Of a stretch of 10,543 bases of DNA, positions 1-7,473 are shown one piece after another. The first letter of the stretch is position 1, and the number at the start of each line of letters is the position of its first letter. Below the pieces are notes generated by a model that was given only the letters and a program-made list of their open reading frames with translations, was not told the DNA's origin and ran no database searches. The stretch is from an uncultured Bacteroidota bacterium (GTDB lineage: Bacteria; Bacteroidota; Bacteroidia; Chitinophagales; Chitinophagaceae). The translations under genes were made by a program, and so were the position numbers. Location of the stretch: the NCBI GenBank assembly GCA_903881265.1, contig CAIRSV010000232.1, forward strand, positions 1 to 10,543, in the 5' to 3' direction.

Positions 1-1
1 A

Positions 2-460
2 CAAGCGTATCAAGATAGTAAGGGTGTATGGACTGTCGGTTGGGGTAATACGCACTATGAGAATGGAGTTAGTGTGAAAAAGGGTGATGTGATTGCTCAG
101 CAACGTGCGGATGAGTTATTCTCAATGATACTTGGAAGATTTGAGAGTGGCGTGGAAAGGCGTTTGCGAAGCGATGTTACGCAAGGGATGTTTGATGCGT
201 TAGTTTCCTTTAGTTATAATGTTGGATTGGGCAATCTTGATAAGTCAACACTCCTCAAGAAGGTCAATGCTAATCCAAATGATGTGAGTATTCGTGATGA
301 GTTTATGCGTTGGGTAAATAAGGGTAGTTCATTTGAGAAGGGGTTAACACGCAGACGTAAGGCAGAAGCGGATTTGTATATTGGATCCTCTGAAGAAATT
401 AATCTGCAAAAAAATAGCTTAGATCTAGGGCTTAAATACACCAATATCTCAAGTGCTTAA
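2..460 (+). CDS. Phage-type lysozyme (glycoside hydrolase family 24), 5'-truncated by the window edge
   Basis: The reading frame is already open at base 2 and ends with TAA at 458-460; about 152 residues are visible. GH24 enzymes cleave the MurNAc-GlcNAc bond of peptidoglycan. The start of the visible part reads AYQDSKGVWTVGWGNT, which aligns with the T4 lysozyme segment holding the catalytic Asp (here the D codon at 14-16) and Thr (the T codon at 32-34). The catalytic Glu, which lies about nine residues before that Asp, is outside the window. The usual T4-type His after the GxG is Asn here. Further on are the family segments FDALVSFSYNVG and FMRWVN, and the RRRKAEADLY stretch usual near the end of such lysozymes. 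A tail of about 25 residues with no recognised domain follows. No other phage gene is visible, so this may be a domesticated or stand-alone lysozyme rather than part of a prophage; the upstream sequence would decide. The family call is firm. Confidence 0.9.
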   Translation, partial: QAYQDSKGVWTVGWGNTHYENGVSVKKGDVIAQQRADELFSMILGRFESGVERRLRSDVTQGMFDALVSFSYNVGLGNLDKSTLLKKVNANPNDVSIRDEFMRWVNKGSSFEKGLTRRRKAEADLYIGSSEEINLQKNSLDLGLKYTNISSA

Positions 461-1721
461 TCTTGCCTCTGAGAACACCTTTGATGTCGATGATAACACC
501 ATGGTCGGTGCAGATCGATTTGAAATAGTTTTCGTCAAGTGTTTCATACTCACGATGATTGACAGCAAGTATCACTGCATCATATCCCTGTCCGATAGTT
601 GGTGTAAGTGTCAAGCCGTATTCATGCGCAAATTCTTCTGGGTTTGCATTCGGATCAACAATTTCAACTTCGGCATTGAAGCCCTTCAATTCCTTCACAA
701 GATCCACTACCTTGGAATTACGGATATCCGATACATTCTCTTTGAAGGTAGCACCGAGTACCAATATTTTTGATGTTGAAATTTCCTTACCCGATTTGAT
801 GATATGCTGGGCAGTTCGCGTAGCTACCCAATTTGGCATATCGTCATTGATACTTCGACCTGAGAGAATGACACGTGATTTGAATCCAAGTTGATTGGCT
901 TTATAAATAAGATAATATGGATCGACACCAATGCAGTGTCCTCCAACGAGTCCCGGTGAATAGTTATGGAAATTCCATTTTGTTGCAGCCGCTTCAATCA
1001 CATCATAGGTATTGATTCCCATTTTGTCGAAGATGATCGATAACTCGTTCATAAGTGCGATATTCAAATCGCGTTGCGTGTTTTCGATGATCTTGCCCGC
1101 TTCAGCTACTTTAACCGAAGGTGCGCGATGCACGCCGGCGGTAATAATCAGTTCATAGACCTTGGCAATTTCTTTCAGCGATTCGGCATCATTACCCGAT
1201 ACAATCTTTACTGTATTGGTGAGGGTATGCACCTTGTCGCCTGGGTTTATGCGCTCTGGTGAATAACCATATTTATAGTCAATACCCCCTTTCAACCCTG
1301 AGTGCTTATCGATAATAGGGAGACAATCTTCTTCGGTACATCCCGGATACACGGTTGATTCATACACCACATAATCACCTTGTTGAATGACCTTGGATAC
1401 TGTTTCGCTCGCTCGTATGACGGGGCTTAGGTCGGGTACATTATGCGAATCAACTGGCGTAGGCACGGCCACCACATAGAAAGAGGCCTCTCGTAATTTT
1501 TCAAGATCACTTGTAAATTCGATGGAGCAGTGATCAAACGCTTCTTTTTGTACTTCATTGCTTGGGTCGATACTGTTACGCATCATCTCAACCCTTTTTT
1601 CATTAATGTCAAATCCTATGACATGAATCTTTTTAGCAAATTCCAATGCCAGTGGCAATCCAACATAACCTAAGCCGATGACAGCTAATTTCGCCTCTTT
1701 GTTTACTAGTTCTTGATACAT
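432..1721 (-). CDS. Nucleotide-sugar 6-dehydrogenase (UDP-N-acetylhexosamine type, TviB/WbpA-like)
   Basis: This protein of 429 residues belongs to the UDP-glucose/GDP-mannose dehydrogenase family, which uses two NAD+ to oxidise the C6 hydroxyl of a UDP-sugar to a carboxylate for capsule, O-antigen or exopolysaccharide synthesis. Visible motifs are the N-terminal Rossmann loop GLGYVG (residues 16-21), the acidic end of beta-2 in GFDIN, YESTVYPGCTE, SPERINPGD, the central helix with K210 and N214 (AGKIIENTQRDLN), and the catalytic cysteine C263 in GGHCIGVDPYY. The C-terminal domain begins near KILVLGATFKENVSDIRNSK. Length and the FDIN-EKRV region fit the UDP-GlcNAc/GalNAc branch better than UDP-glucose dehydrogenase; the exact substrate is inference. 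I chose the ATG at 1721, not the in-frame ATG at 1745, because the -7 box TACATTTG (1750-1743) overlaps the earlier ATG and would start transcription downstream of it. No other polysaccharide gene is adjacent. The 3' end overlaps the convergent lysozyme gene. Confidence 0.93.
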   Translation of the reverse strand: MYQELVNKEAKLAVIGLGYVGLPLALEFAKKIHVIGFDINEKRVEMMRNSIDPSNEVQKEAFDHCSIEFTSDLEKLREASFYVVAVPTPVDSHNVPDLSPVIRASETVSKVIQQGDYVVYESTVYPGCTEEDCLPIIDKHSGLKGGIDYKYGYSPERINPGDKVHTLTNTVKIVSGNDAESLKEIAKVYELIITAGVHRAPSVKVAEAGKIIENTQRDLNIALMNELSIIFDKMGINTYDVIEAAATKWNFHNYSPGLVGGHCIGVDPYYLIYKANQLGFKSRVILSGRSINDDMPNWVATRTAQHIIKSGKEISTSKILVLGATFKENVSDIRNSKVVDLVKELKGFNAEVEIVDPNANPEEFAHEYGLTLTPTIGQGYDAVILAVNHREYETLDENYFKSICTDHGVIIDIKGVLRGKIKHLRYWCI

Positions 1722-1742
1722 AATTCCAAATAAAAATGGTTG

Positions 1743-1750
1743 CAAATGTA
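1743..1750 (-). promoter_or_regulatory. Putative Bacteroidota -7 promoter box of the nucleotide-sugar dehydrogenase gene
   Basis: The minus strand reads TACATTTG, an exact match to TAnnTTTG, ending 21 bp before the ATG at 1721. No clear -33 TTTG is visible at normal spacing. The short leader implied (about 15 nt) supports the 1721 start. Confidence 0.5.
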
Positions 1751-1784
1751 ACGCAAATAAGATAAAAAGAGGATGGTAGCGCGG

Positions 1785-1815
1785 TTGATAGTGCGTGCCG
1801 TCTTTTTTCTATCAA
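1785..1815. repeat. 7-bp inverted repeat TTGATAG / CTATCAA upstream of the ZIP gene
   Basis: TTGATAG at 1785-1791 and CTATCAA at 1809-1815 are perfect inverted copies separated by 17 bp, within the 118-bp divergent intergenic region and ending 8 bp before the -7 box of the transporter gene. This could be an operator for a metal-responsive repressor or a chance palindrome; nothing in the sequence decides. Confidence 0.3.
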
Positions 1816-1823
1816 ACATTCCC

Positions 1824-1831
1824 TACTTTTG
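1824..1831 (+). promoter_or_regulatory. Putative -7 promoter box of the ZIP/TraB transcription unit
   Basis: TACTTTTG matches TAnnTTTG exactly. Only 8 bp separate it from the ATG at 1840, so the transcript would be leaderless or nearly so. No convincing -33 element is seen. Confidence 0.45.
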
Positions 1832-1839
1832 CGACACAA

Positions 1840-2568
1840 ATGATTTGGTTATATTTCTTATTATTGTTTTTATTGACTGCAATCGGCGGTGCCATTCCAT
1901 TGTTTCTTAAGGAATTCAAAGCCTCTTGGATGACGCTGATGCTCGCTTTTTCAGGCGCCTTTCTGCTTAGTATTACCCTGATTCATTTGTTGCCTGAGGC
2001 GATGCACGAATTAGGCGAAAAGGCAGGCTTGTATATCTTGGTAGGTTTTTTTATTCAGTTGATACTACAACGTTTATCACATGGCATCGAACATGGACAC
2101 GTGCACGAGACGGGCGAGCACGTACATGCTATCTTGCCAATCGTTGTTGGTTTGTCTATTCATGCCTTTATGGAAGGAATTCCTCTCGGTTTTAATTATC
2201 AGAGTCAGGCTACCTTGCCGGCAATTTTTTTAGGTGTGGCTGCGCACAAACTACCTGAAGCCATTACCTTATGTTCACTTTTGCTGTTATCGGGCACCAC
2301 GCGAAATAAATGGTTGATATTGATTGTTTTTGCCTTAGTGTCTCCATTGTCTGCCATGATGGCTATGTATTACGGCGAAAAATTTCATTTCATTTCTAAT
2401 CTCTTAGTGTATATCATACCATTGGTCATTGGCTCTTTCCTGCACATTTCAACAACAGTGTTGTACGAAAGCGGTACCAAACATCATGAGTTAAGCCGAC
2501 AAAAAGTCATCGCAGTGTTGCTTGGCGTGGGTTTTGCGTTAGCTACGCTGTTGTTTCATTCACATTAA
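1840..2568 (+). CDS. ZIP-family divalent metal transporter
   Basis: This polytopic inner-membrane protein of 242 residues carries the ZIP (ZRT/IRT-like) signatures. The TM4 metal-binding motif H108-A-F-M-E112-G-I-P-L-G and the TM5 motif H136-K-L-P-E140-A form the binuclear metal site known in this family. About eight hydrophobic segments are visible, from residues 2-22 (LYFLLLFLLTAIGGAIPLF) to 223-240. A His-rich cytoplasmic loop (residues 81-96: HGIEHGHVHETGEHVH) lies between TM3 and TM4, as in zinc-transporting members. ZIP proteins move Zn2+, Fe2+ or Mn2+ into the cytoplasm; zinc is the likeliest substrate, but this is not proven by sequence. I placed the start at ATG 1840, right after a TAnnTTTG box, because an in-frame ATG at 1795 would add 15 residues that lie upstream of the promoter. 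The next gene starts 8 bp after the stop, so the two are probably co-transcribed. Confidence 0.93.
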   Translation: MIWLYFLLLFLLTAIGGAIPLFLKEFKASWMTLMLAFSGAFLLSITLIHLLPEAMHELGEKAGLYILVGFFIQLILQRLSHGIEHGHVHETGEHVHAILPIVVGLSIHAFMEGIPLGFNYQSQATLPAIFLGVAAHKLPEAITLCSLLLLSGTTRNKWLILIVFALVSPLSAMMAMYYGEKFHFISNLLVYIIPLVIGSFLHISTTVLYESGTKHHELSRQKVIAVLLGVGFALATLLFHSH

Positions 2569-2576
2569 ATAGACGT

Positions 2577-3476
2577 ATGCAAAAACGAATTATATTGATA
2601 TTGAGTTTCGTCGCTCAATTGCTGGGCTTTCATGCCGTTGCGCAAGAGCAGACAATGCCTCAAGGCAGTTTGGCTAAACATAGCAAGAGCTTACTATGGC
2701 GCGTTTCAGGGAAGAACTTAGCGAAGCCTTCCTATATTTTTGGCACCATCCATGCCATCTGTCAGGAAGATTATTTTTTTACAGAAAAAATGAACAAGGC
2801 GTTGAATGAATCCAATCAGTTGATTTTGGAAGTGAATCTAAGCGACCCAGCGATGAATGCGAACATGCAGCAGCGTATGCTTTTGCCAGCAGGAACGAAG
2901 TTGCGTGATTATTTTTCTGGCGACGAAACCTATCAGCTTTTTGCAAGCAAACTTAAATCTGTTGCGAATATCGATATCGAACGCTTTAGTCATTTCAAAC
3001 CGTTTGTGCTGATCTCGGCATTGACGATGCAAGAATATACATGCCCTGTCACTGTTTCGTATGAGATGAAACTGATGGAAGCCGTGGCGCCGAGGAATAT
3101 ATCTATCAGCGGATTAGAAACTGCCGATTCGCAACTTGAGATTTTTGATTTGATGAAGAATGATGAGATTGAGCGTTTACTGTTGGATGCTGTATCATCA
3201 GATTCGTCAGATCATGCGCAAGAGGCTGCGATGATTACTTTATATAAACAAGAAGATATCGAAGGGCTTTATGAACTGATGGTTCAATCAGACGAATTGA
3301 AGCAACATGAAGCGGCCTTGCTCACCACAAGAAATCAACATTGGAGCACATTATTACCAACTGCTATGCAGAAAGAGCCAAGTTTTATTGCCGTTGGTGC
3401 TGCACATTTACCTGGTGAGCAGGGCGTGTTGAATCTCTTGCGAAAGCAAGGGTACAGCGTGGATGCTGTAAAATAA
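2577..3476 (+). CDS. Secreted TraB/GumN-family protein (Tiki-like fold)
   Basis: This protein of 299 residues begins with a signal peptide (MQKRIILILSFVAQLLGFHAVAQ, likely cut near residue 22), so the mature part is periplasmic or outer-membrane associated. The body matches TraB/GumN (PF01963). The opening strand LLWRVSGK leads to FGTIH (residues 55-59), then the conserved Glu in LILEVN (E85), and near the C-terminus VGAAHLPGEQGVLNLLRKQGYSV with GAAH at 274-277. The two GxxH motifs and the Glu are the residues shared with Tiki metalloproteases, which use Mn2+ or Co2+. Whether bacterial members are proteases is mostly unproven, so function is inference. The gene follows the ZIP gene by 8 bp and probably shares its transcript. 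No membrane segment other than the signal peptide is seen, and the length is normal for the family. Confidence 0.87.
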   Translation: MQKRIILILSFVAQLLGFHAVAQEQTMPQGSLAKHSKSLLWRVSGKNLAKPSYIFGTIHAICQEDYFFTEKMNKALNESNQLILEVNLSDPAMNANMQQRMLLPAGTKLRDYFSGDETYQLFASKLKSVANIDIERFSHFKPFVLISALTMQEYTCPVTVSYEMKLMEAVAPRNISISGLETADSQLEIFDLMKNDEIERLLLDAVSSDSSDHAQEAAMITLYKQEDIEGLYELMVQSDELKQHEAALLTTRNQHWSTLLPTAMQKEPSFIAVGAAHLPGEQGVLNLLRKQGYSVDAVK

Positions 3477-3522
3477 TGTGAGTAAAGAGTCTGATGAGAA
3501 ACCAGAGTCATTGAAAATAGAA

Positions 3523-3530
3523 TACCTTTG
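3523..3530 (+). promoter_or_regulatory. Putative -7 promoter box for the tmRNA gene
   Basis: TACCTTTG matches TAnnTTTG exactly and lies 68 bp before the mature 5' end of the tmRNA. Transcription from here would yield a precursor with a leader of about 60 nt, to be removed by RNase P. No clear -33 element is visible. Confidence 0.45.
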
Positions 3531-3547
3531 TCGCGTTGTTCGAAACG

Positions 3548-3586
3548 CAGCCTGCTGACAATTCAATGTGTATCAGGCTGTTTCTT
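3548..3586 (+). terminator. Hairpin between TraB-family gene and tmRNA: weak terminator or leader hairpin
   Basis: CAGCCTG (3548-3554) pairs perfectly with CAGGCTG (3574-3580). An inner ACA/TGT pair can form, and TTTCTT follows. It could end the ZIP/TraB transcript 72 bp after the stop, but the T-tract is interrupted. It also lies downstream of the tmRNA promoter box, so it could instead be part of the tmRNA precursor leader. Confidence 0.35.
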
Positions 3587-3598
3587 GTCAATCATTTT

Positions 3599-3965
3599 GG
3601 GGCCGACCGGTTTTGACAGCATAGATCTTTGAGAGTGTAAGCATGTCGTGCGTTGGATAATTAGCACGTTAATCTAAATATTCAAACTTCAAACGGCGAA
3701 ACAACTTTCGCAATGGCTGCTTAATTTAAGTACCCATTTACAGGCCGTGCATTTCGGGTAGATTTATAACCTACGTTGTACCGCCTTCACCAGAGAATAT
3801 AAGTTGCTGCAACAGAAGGCTGTGCCTGTTGCCTAAGATCATCCAGCTAAGGAATGAATTGGTTTGTTTTGCTCCGGCTCATTCACAAAAATCAATGCAG
3901 AAATAAGCATGTAGAAAGCTTTTACGGAATATGTTTGGACAGGGGTTCGACTCCCCTCGGTTCCA
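3599..3965 (+). ncRNA. ssrA: Transfer-messenger RNA (tmRNA, one-piece)
   Basis: tmRNA rescues ribosomes stalled on broken mRNAs and adds a degradation tag. The 5' end GGGGCCGACCGGTTTTGACA is the family signature. GGGGCCG (3599-3605) pairs with CGGTTCC (3958-3964), using two G-U pairs, to form the acceptor stem. A is the discriminator (3965), and the next bases are CCC, so the CCA tail seems not to be exactly encoded. The T arm AGGGG-TTCGACT-CCCCT is intact at 3942-3958. The tag reading frame starts at the resume codon GGC (3695-3697) and reads G-E-T-T-F-A-M-A-A, then TAA (3722-3724). The GE...AA form is usual in Bacteroidota. With the Ala carried by the tmRNA itself, the tag would be AGETTFAMAA. 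The linear order of the tRNA-like ends and the tag shows a one-piece, not permuted, gene. A pseudoknot-rich stretch of about 200 nt follows the tag. Confidence 0.96.
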
Positions 3966-3968
3966 CCC

Positions 3969-4018
3969 AATCAGCGCAGGAAATAAATAGAAATATCTTT
4001 CTTGCGCTGATTTTTTTT
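3969..4018 (+). terminator. Intrinsic terminator of the tmRNA gene
   Basis: A 15-bp stem (3969-3983 with 3998-4012, a single G-U pair) encloses a 14-nt loop and runs into eight Ts at 4011-4018. It begins four bases after the mature tmRNA end, which is the expected place. The rest of the gap to 4155 shows only AT-rich sequence. Confidence 0.9.
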
Positions 4019-4119
4019 ATTTGTTGATACCAATTCGATCTACGAATTAAAGTGCGCATCACAACAAAAAAAAGCAGTAATCAAAAGGCAAATAGAAAAA
4101 CCCTTCAGCGGTATTCGTT

Positions 4120-4127
4120 TTCCTTTG
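4120..4127 (+). promoter_or_regulatory. Weak candidate -7 box for the propeller-amidohydrolase gene
   Basis: TTCCTTTG differs from TAnnTTTG at one base and lies 28 bp before the ATG at 4156. An alternative is TAAATTTT at 4141-4148, which is too close to the start for a leadered transcript. The strong terminator upstream implies that the gene has its own promoter. Confidence 0.25.
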
Positions 4128-4155
4128 TTATCTTCATCGCTAAATTTTTATACGT

Positions 4156-7100
4156 ATGAAGTATGTTCTCTTGCTCTCCGTTTTTTTATCCTTACAAGGA
4201 CAAGCCCAAGAAAAAAAGAAATGGGATGTCAATAATCCAAAAGGACCTTACAAAGAATTCAGTTTTACGGTTGATGAAGGTACTTGGATGAACCTCGATG
4301 TGGCACCCGATGGTAAAACAATTGTCTTCGATCTGTTGGGTGATATTTATGCGATGCCTATTGAGGGCGGAAAGGCCACGTGTATTCGAGGTGGATTGGC
4401 AATGGAAGTGCAACCTCGGTTTAGTCCCGATGGCAAACGCATTTTGTTTACTTCTGATGCCGGTGGCGGTGATAATATTTGGATGATGGATAAAGATGGC
4501 AGTCACGCTACACAAATCACGAAAGAGAATTTTCGCTTGTTGAATAACGCTGTCTGGACACCCGATGGCGAATATCTAATCGCACGTAAACATTTTACTT
4601 CGCATCGTTCACTCGGTGCGGGTGAACTTTGGATCTACCATATAGCTGGTGGAGATGGCTTGCAACTGACGCCACGTAAAAATGATCAACAAGATCTGAA
4701 CGAACCTTCATGTAGTCCCGAAGGCCGTTATGTGTATTACAGCGAAGACATGTATCCGGGCGGATTTTTTCAATACAACAAAGACCCAAATAATCAGATT
4801 TTTGTTATTAAACGTTTTGATCGCGAGAAAGGAATTTCCGAACAAGTAACTGGCGGTCCGGGTGGTGCCTTTCGACCACAGCTATCGCACGATGGTAATA
4901 CATTAGCATTCATCAAAAGGGTTAGAACCAAGACTATATTATATCTGCGTAATCTCGAGACCGGCGAAGAATGGCCGATATACGATCACCTCAGTAAAGA
5001 TCAAGCAGAAGCATGGACGACCTTTGGTGTATACACAGGTTTTGCGTGGATGCCCGGCGATCAGTCGATCGTTATATGGAGTGAGGGAAAACTCATCAAG
5101 GTCGATATCACAAAAAATAACAGTGCGTCTACCATTCCTTTTTCGTGTATCGTAAAAAATAAAGTGGCGGATGTCTTGCGCTTCAAACAAGATATTGATC
5201 AAGATGTATTTTCACCTAAGGTGATTCGCGAAGCAGTCACCTCGCCCGATGGCAGCTATCTTATTTTCAATGCCGTTGGTTATTTGTGGAAGAAGGCATT
5301 GCCGAATGGCAAACCTGTTCGATTGACCAACGGTACCGATTTTGAATTTGAACCTTCCTTTGCTGCCGATGGCAACAGTATCGTGTATATCACATGGAAT
5401 GATACGGCTACAGGGGCTATCTTCAAACTTGATATGGCCGCGGGTTCGCAACCAATCAAGTTGACAAAAGAAAAAGGAATTTATCGCTCGCCTTCGTATG
5501 CTGCCGATGACTTATCCATCGTGTTTCAAAAAGAAGGGGGCAATGAAATTCTGGGGACTAACTATGCAGTCTATCCTGGAATTTATACGATGTCTGCAAC
5601 AGGTGATAAGGTGAAAAAAGTAATTGATCATGGGGCCTCACCTCGTTTCAATCAGAAGGGGAATGGTATTTTTTATCAGGCCGAAAATTCGTTGAGCGCT
5701 TGCACTTTAGATGGCCATGATGACAAGGCTATTTTTAAAAGTACCTATGGCAGTCAGTTTGTCGTATCGCCCGATGGCAAGTGGGTTGCTTTTGTAGATC
5801 TGCATCAGGTGTATATCGCAGCGTTTCCTTCCATTGGAAAAACAATCGATATGACGGCCGAAGCGAGTTCAGTGCCAGTGAAGAAAGTATCAAAAGATGC
5901 TGGTATCAATTTGCATTGGAGTGGCGATAGCAAAACATTGTATTATACCCTAGGCGATCAGTATTTTTCTATTCCGTTGGAAGACCGTTTTAGTTTCGTT
6001 GCCGATAAGCCCGATTCGTTATTTAAAGAACCTGAAACCGGCATCACAATCAAGTTGAATGTGGAAGCCGATAAGCCTCAAGGCATCAATGTATTCAAAC
6101 ACGCGCGTCTTGTAACGATGAATGGCAGTGAGATTATAGAAGATGGCACGATCGTTATCGAAGGCAATAAAATAAAATCCATCGGTCGTGCATCCGACAT
6201 AAAAACACCTGCCGGTGCCAACGAAATCGATTGCACAGGCAAAACAATTACGCCAGGTTTCATCGATGCACACGCGCATGGCAATCATTTTAGGTTTGGT
6301 ATTACACCACAAAAGCATTGGCCTTATTATGCCAATCTAGCGTATGGCGTTACCACTATGCACGATCCGTCGGCGAACAGTGAAATGGTATTTGCGCAAA
6401 GCGAATTACAACGCGCGGGTAAGATCGCAGGGCCGAGGATTTTCTCGACAGGCACTATTTTATATGGCGCGGATGGCGATTTTAAAGCCGTTATTAATTC
6501 AATAGACGATGCACGAAGTGCCTTGCGACGCACAAGCGCGTATGGTGCATTTAGTGTGAAGAGTTATAATCAACCTCGACGCGAACAAAATCAAATGATC
6601 ATACAAGCCGCACGCGAACAACAGATCGAAGTGGTGCCCGAAGGCGGTTCCTTTTTTTATCATAACCTAGGTATGATTTTCGACGGACATACGACCATCG
6701 AGCATAATATGCCAGTAGCCACCTTGTATAGCGATGTCATTCATTTATGTAAACAAGCAAAGACAGCGATGACACCCACCCTGATTGTTTGCTATGGCGC
6801 ACCTAATGGCGAGTATTATTGGTATCAGCATACCAATGTGTGGGAAAAGGAGCGTTTACTCCGTTTTACGCCGCGTGCTATCATCGATACACGGAGTCGC
6901 TTCCGTACGATGTTGCCTGAAGAGGAATATGAAAACGGTCATATACAGGTGTCTAAAAGTTTGAAAAAACTCAATGATGCCGGCGTGTTGGTGAATATGG
7001 GTGCACACGGACAAATACAAGGCATCGGTGCACATTGGGAAATATGGATGATGCAACAAGGTGGTATGAGTAACTTCGAAGCCTTGCGCACGGCGACCAT

Positions 7101-7389
7101 CAACCCGGCAATCAGCTTGGGATTGGATGCGTATATTGGTTCGCTTGAAGTAGGTAAGCTCGCCGACCTTTTGGTGATGGATCAAAATCCGTTGGACAAT
7201 ATCCGCAACACCGAGTCGATCAGATACACGATGGTAAATGGTCGCTTGTTTGATGCCGAGACGATGAACGAAATCGGTAATTATAACAAGCCGCGTGGTC
7301 AATTTTTCTGGGAGATGAACAAAAGTTCCGAAGCCTTTCACTACCACGAAGGCAGCAATAGTTTTATGACTGGCGATTTGGATGACTAA
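4156..7389 (+). CDS. Secreted TolB/PD40-type beta-propeller fused to an amidohydrolase
   Basis: This protein of 1077 residues starts with a signal peptide (MKYVLLLSVFLSLQGQAQ, cut near residue 17). Residues about 35 to 630 hold many PD40-type blades, marked by SPDG-like turns: APDGKTIVF, SPDGKRILF, TPDGEYLIA, SPEGRYVYY, SHDGNTLAF, SPDGSYLIF, AADGNSIVY, SPDGKWVAF. The amidohydrolase domain (about 645-1060) resembles the imidazolonepropionase/prolidase branch. It shows the strand-1 motif H706-A-H708-G, a lysine K802 placed to be the carboxylated ligand, GHTTIEH ending at H850, and the closing SLGLDAYIGSLEVGKLADLLVMD segment that rebuilds the small beta-sandwich. Two usual metal residues look altered: the strand-5 His region reads VPEGGS (827-832), and the strand-8 region reads MGAHGQ (948-953), with His instead of the common Asp. 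Related propeller-amidohydrolase fusions in Bacteroidota appear to share this; I recall that rather than having checked it. Substrate is unknown; a periplasmic peptidase or amidase role is inference. It seems monocistronic. Confidence 0.88.
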   Translation: MKYVLLLSVFLSLQGQAQEKKKWDVNNPKGPYKEFSFTVDEGTWMNLDVAPDGKTIVFDLLGDIYAMPIEGGKATCIRGGLAMEVQPRFSPDGKRILFTSDAGGGDNIWMMDKDGSHATQITKENFRLLNNAVWTPDGEYLIARKHFTSHRSLGAGELWIYHIAGGDGLQLTPRKNDQQDLNEPSCSPEGRYVYYSEDMYPGGFFQYNKDPNNQIFVIKRFDREKGISEQVTGGPGGAFRPQLSHDGNTLAFIKRVRTKTILYLRNLETGEEWPIYDHLSKDQAEAWTTFGVYTGFAWMPGDQSIVIWSEGKLIKVDITKNNSASTIPFSCIVKNKVADVLRFKQDIDQDVFSPKVIREAVTSPDGSYLIFNAVGYLWKKALPNGKPVRLTNGTDFEFEPSFAADGNSIVYITWNDTATGAIFKLDMAAGSQPIKLTKEKGIYRSPSYAADDLSIVFQKEGGNEILGTNYAVYPGIYTMSATGDKVKKVIDHGASPRFNQKGNGIFYQAENSLSACTLDGHDDKAIFKSTYGSQFVVSPDGKWVAFVDLHQVYIAAFPSIGKTIDMTAEASSVPVKKVSKDAGINLHWSGDSKTLYYTLGDQYFSIPLEDRFSFVADKPDSLFKEPETGITIKLNVEADKPQGINVFKHARLVTMNGSEIIEDGTIVIEGNKIKSIGRASDIKTPAGANEIDCTGKTITPGFIDAHAHGNHFRFGITPQKHWPYYANLAYGVTTMHDPSANSEMVFAQSELQRAGKIAGPRIFSTGTILYGADGDFKAVINSIDDARSALRRTSAYGAFSVKSYNQPRREQNQMIIQAAREQQIEVVPEGGSFFYHNLGMIFDGHTTIEHNMPVATLYSDVIHLCKQAKTAMTPTLIVCYGAPNGEYYWYQHTNVWEKERLLRFTPRAIIDTRSRFRTMLPEEEYENGHIQVSKSLKKLNDAGVLVNMGAHGQIQGIGAHWEIWMMQQGGMSNFEALRTATINPAISLGLDAYIGSLEVGKLADLLVMDQNPLDNIRNTESIRYTMVNGRLFDAETMNEIGNYNKPRGQFFWEMNKSSEAFHYHEGSNSFMTGDLDD

Positions 7390-7473
7390 AAAAATAGTGT
7401 CAGAACATGTTGGAGCTTGATCCCGCTATACGCTGCTACTCCTCGCTACGTCGTGCCTCCTTGCTGCGGGGTA

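Noticed and set aside
2..460. Prophage edge suggested by the lysozyme
   Set aside because: Only one phage-type gene is visible and no holin, integrase, structural gene or att site follows. The next gene is a chromosomal sugar-nucleotide enzyme, so a prophage cannot be claimed from this window.
1722..1745. Longer start for the nucleotide-sugar dehydrogenase at 1745
   Set aside because: It overlaps the exact TAnnTTTG box and adds eight residues ahead of the normal N-terminus of the family.
1795..1839. Longer start for the ZIP transporter at 1795
   Set aside because: The 15 extra residues lie upstream of and across the promoter box at 1824-1831 and precede the first membrane segment without family similarity.
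4019..4155. Possible small gene or RNA between the tmRNA terminator and the amidohydrolase gene
   Set aside because: Only AT-rich sequence with a weak promoter-like box is seen, with no coding frame or stable hairpin.
6856..7347. Long antisense open frame of 163 codons inside the amidohydrolase gene
   Set aside because: It lies wholly within a well-supported gene in the opposite direction and shows no recognisable domain, signal or promoter.
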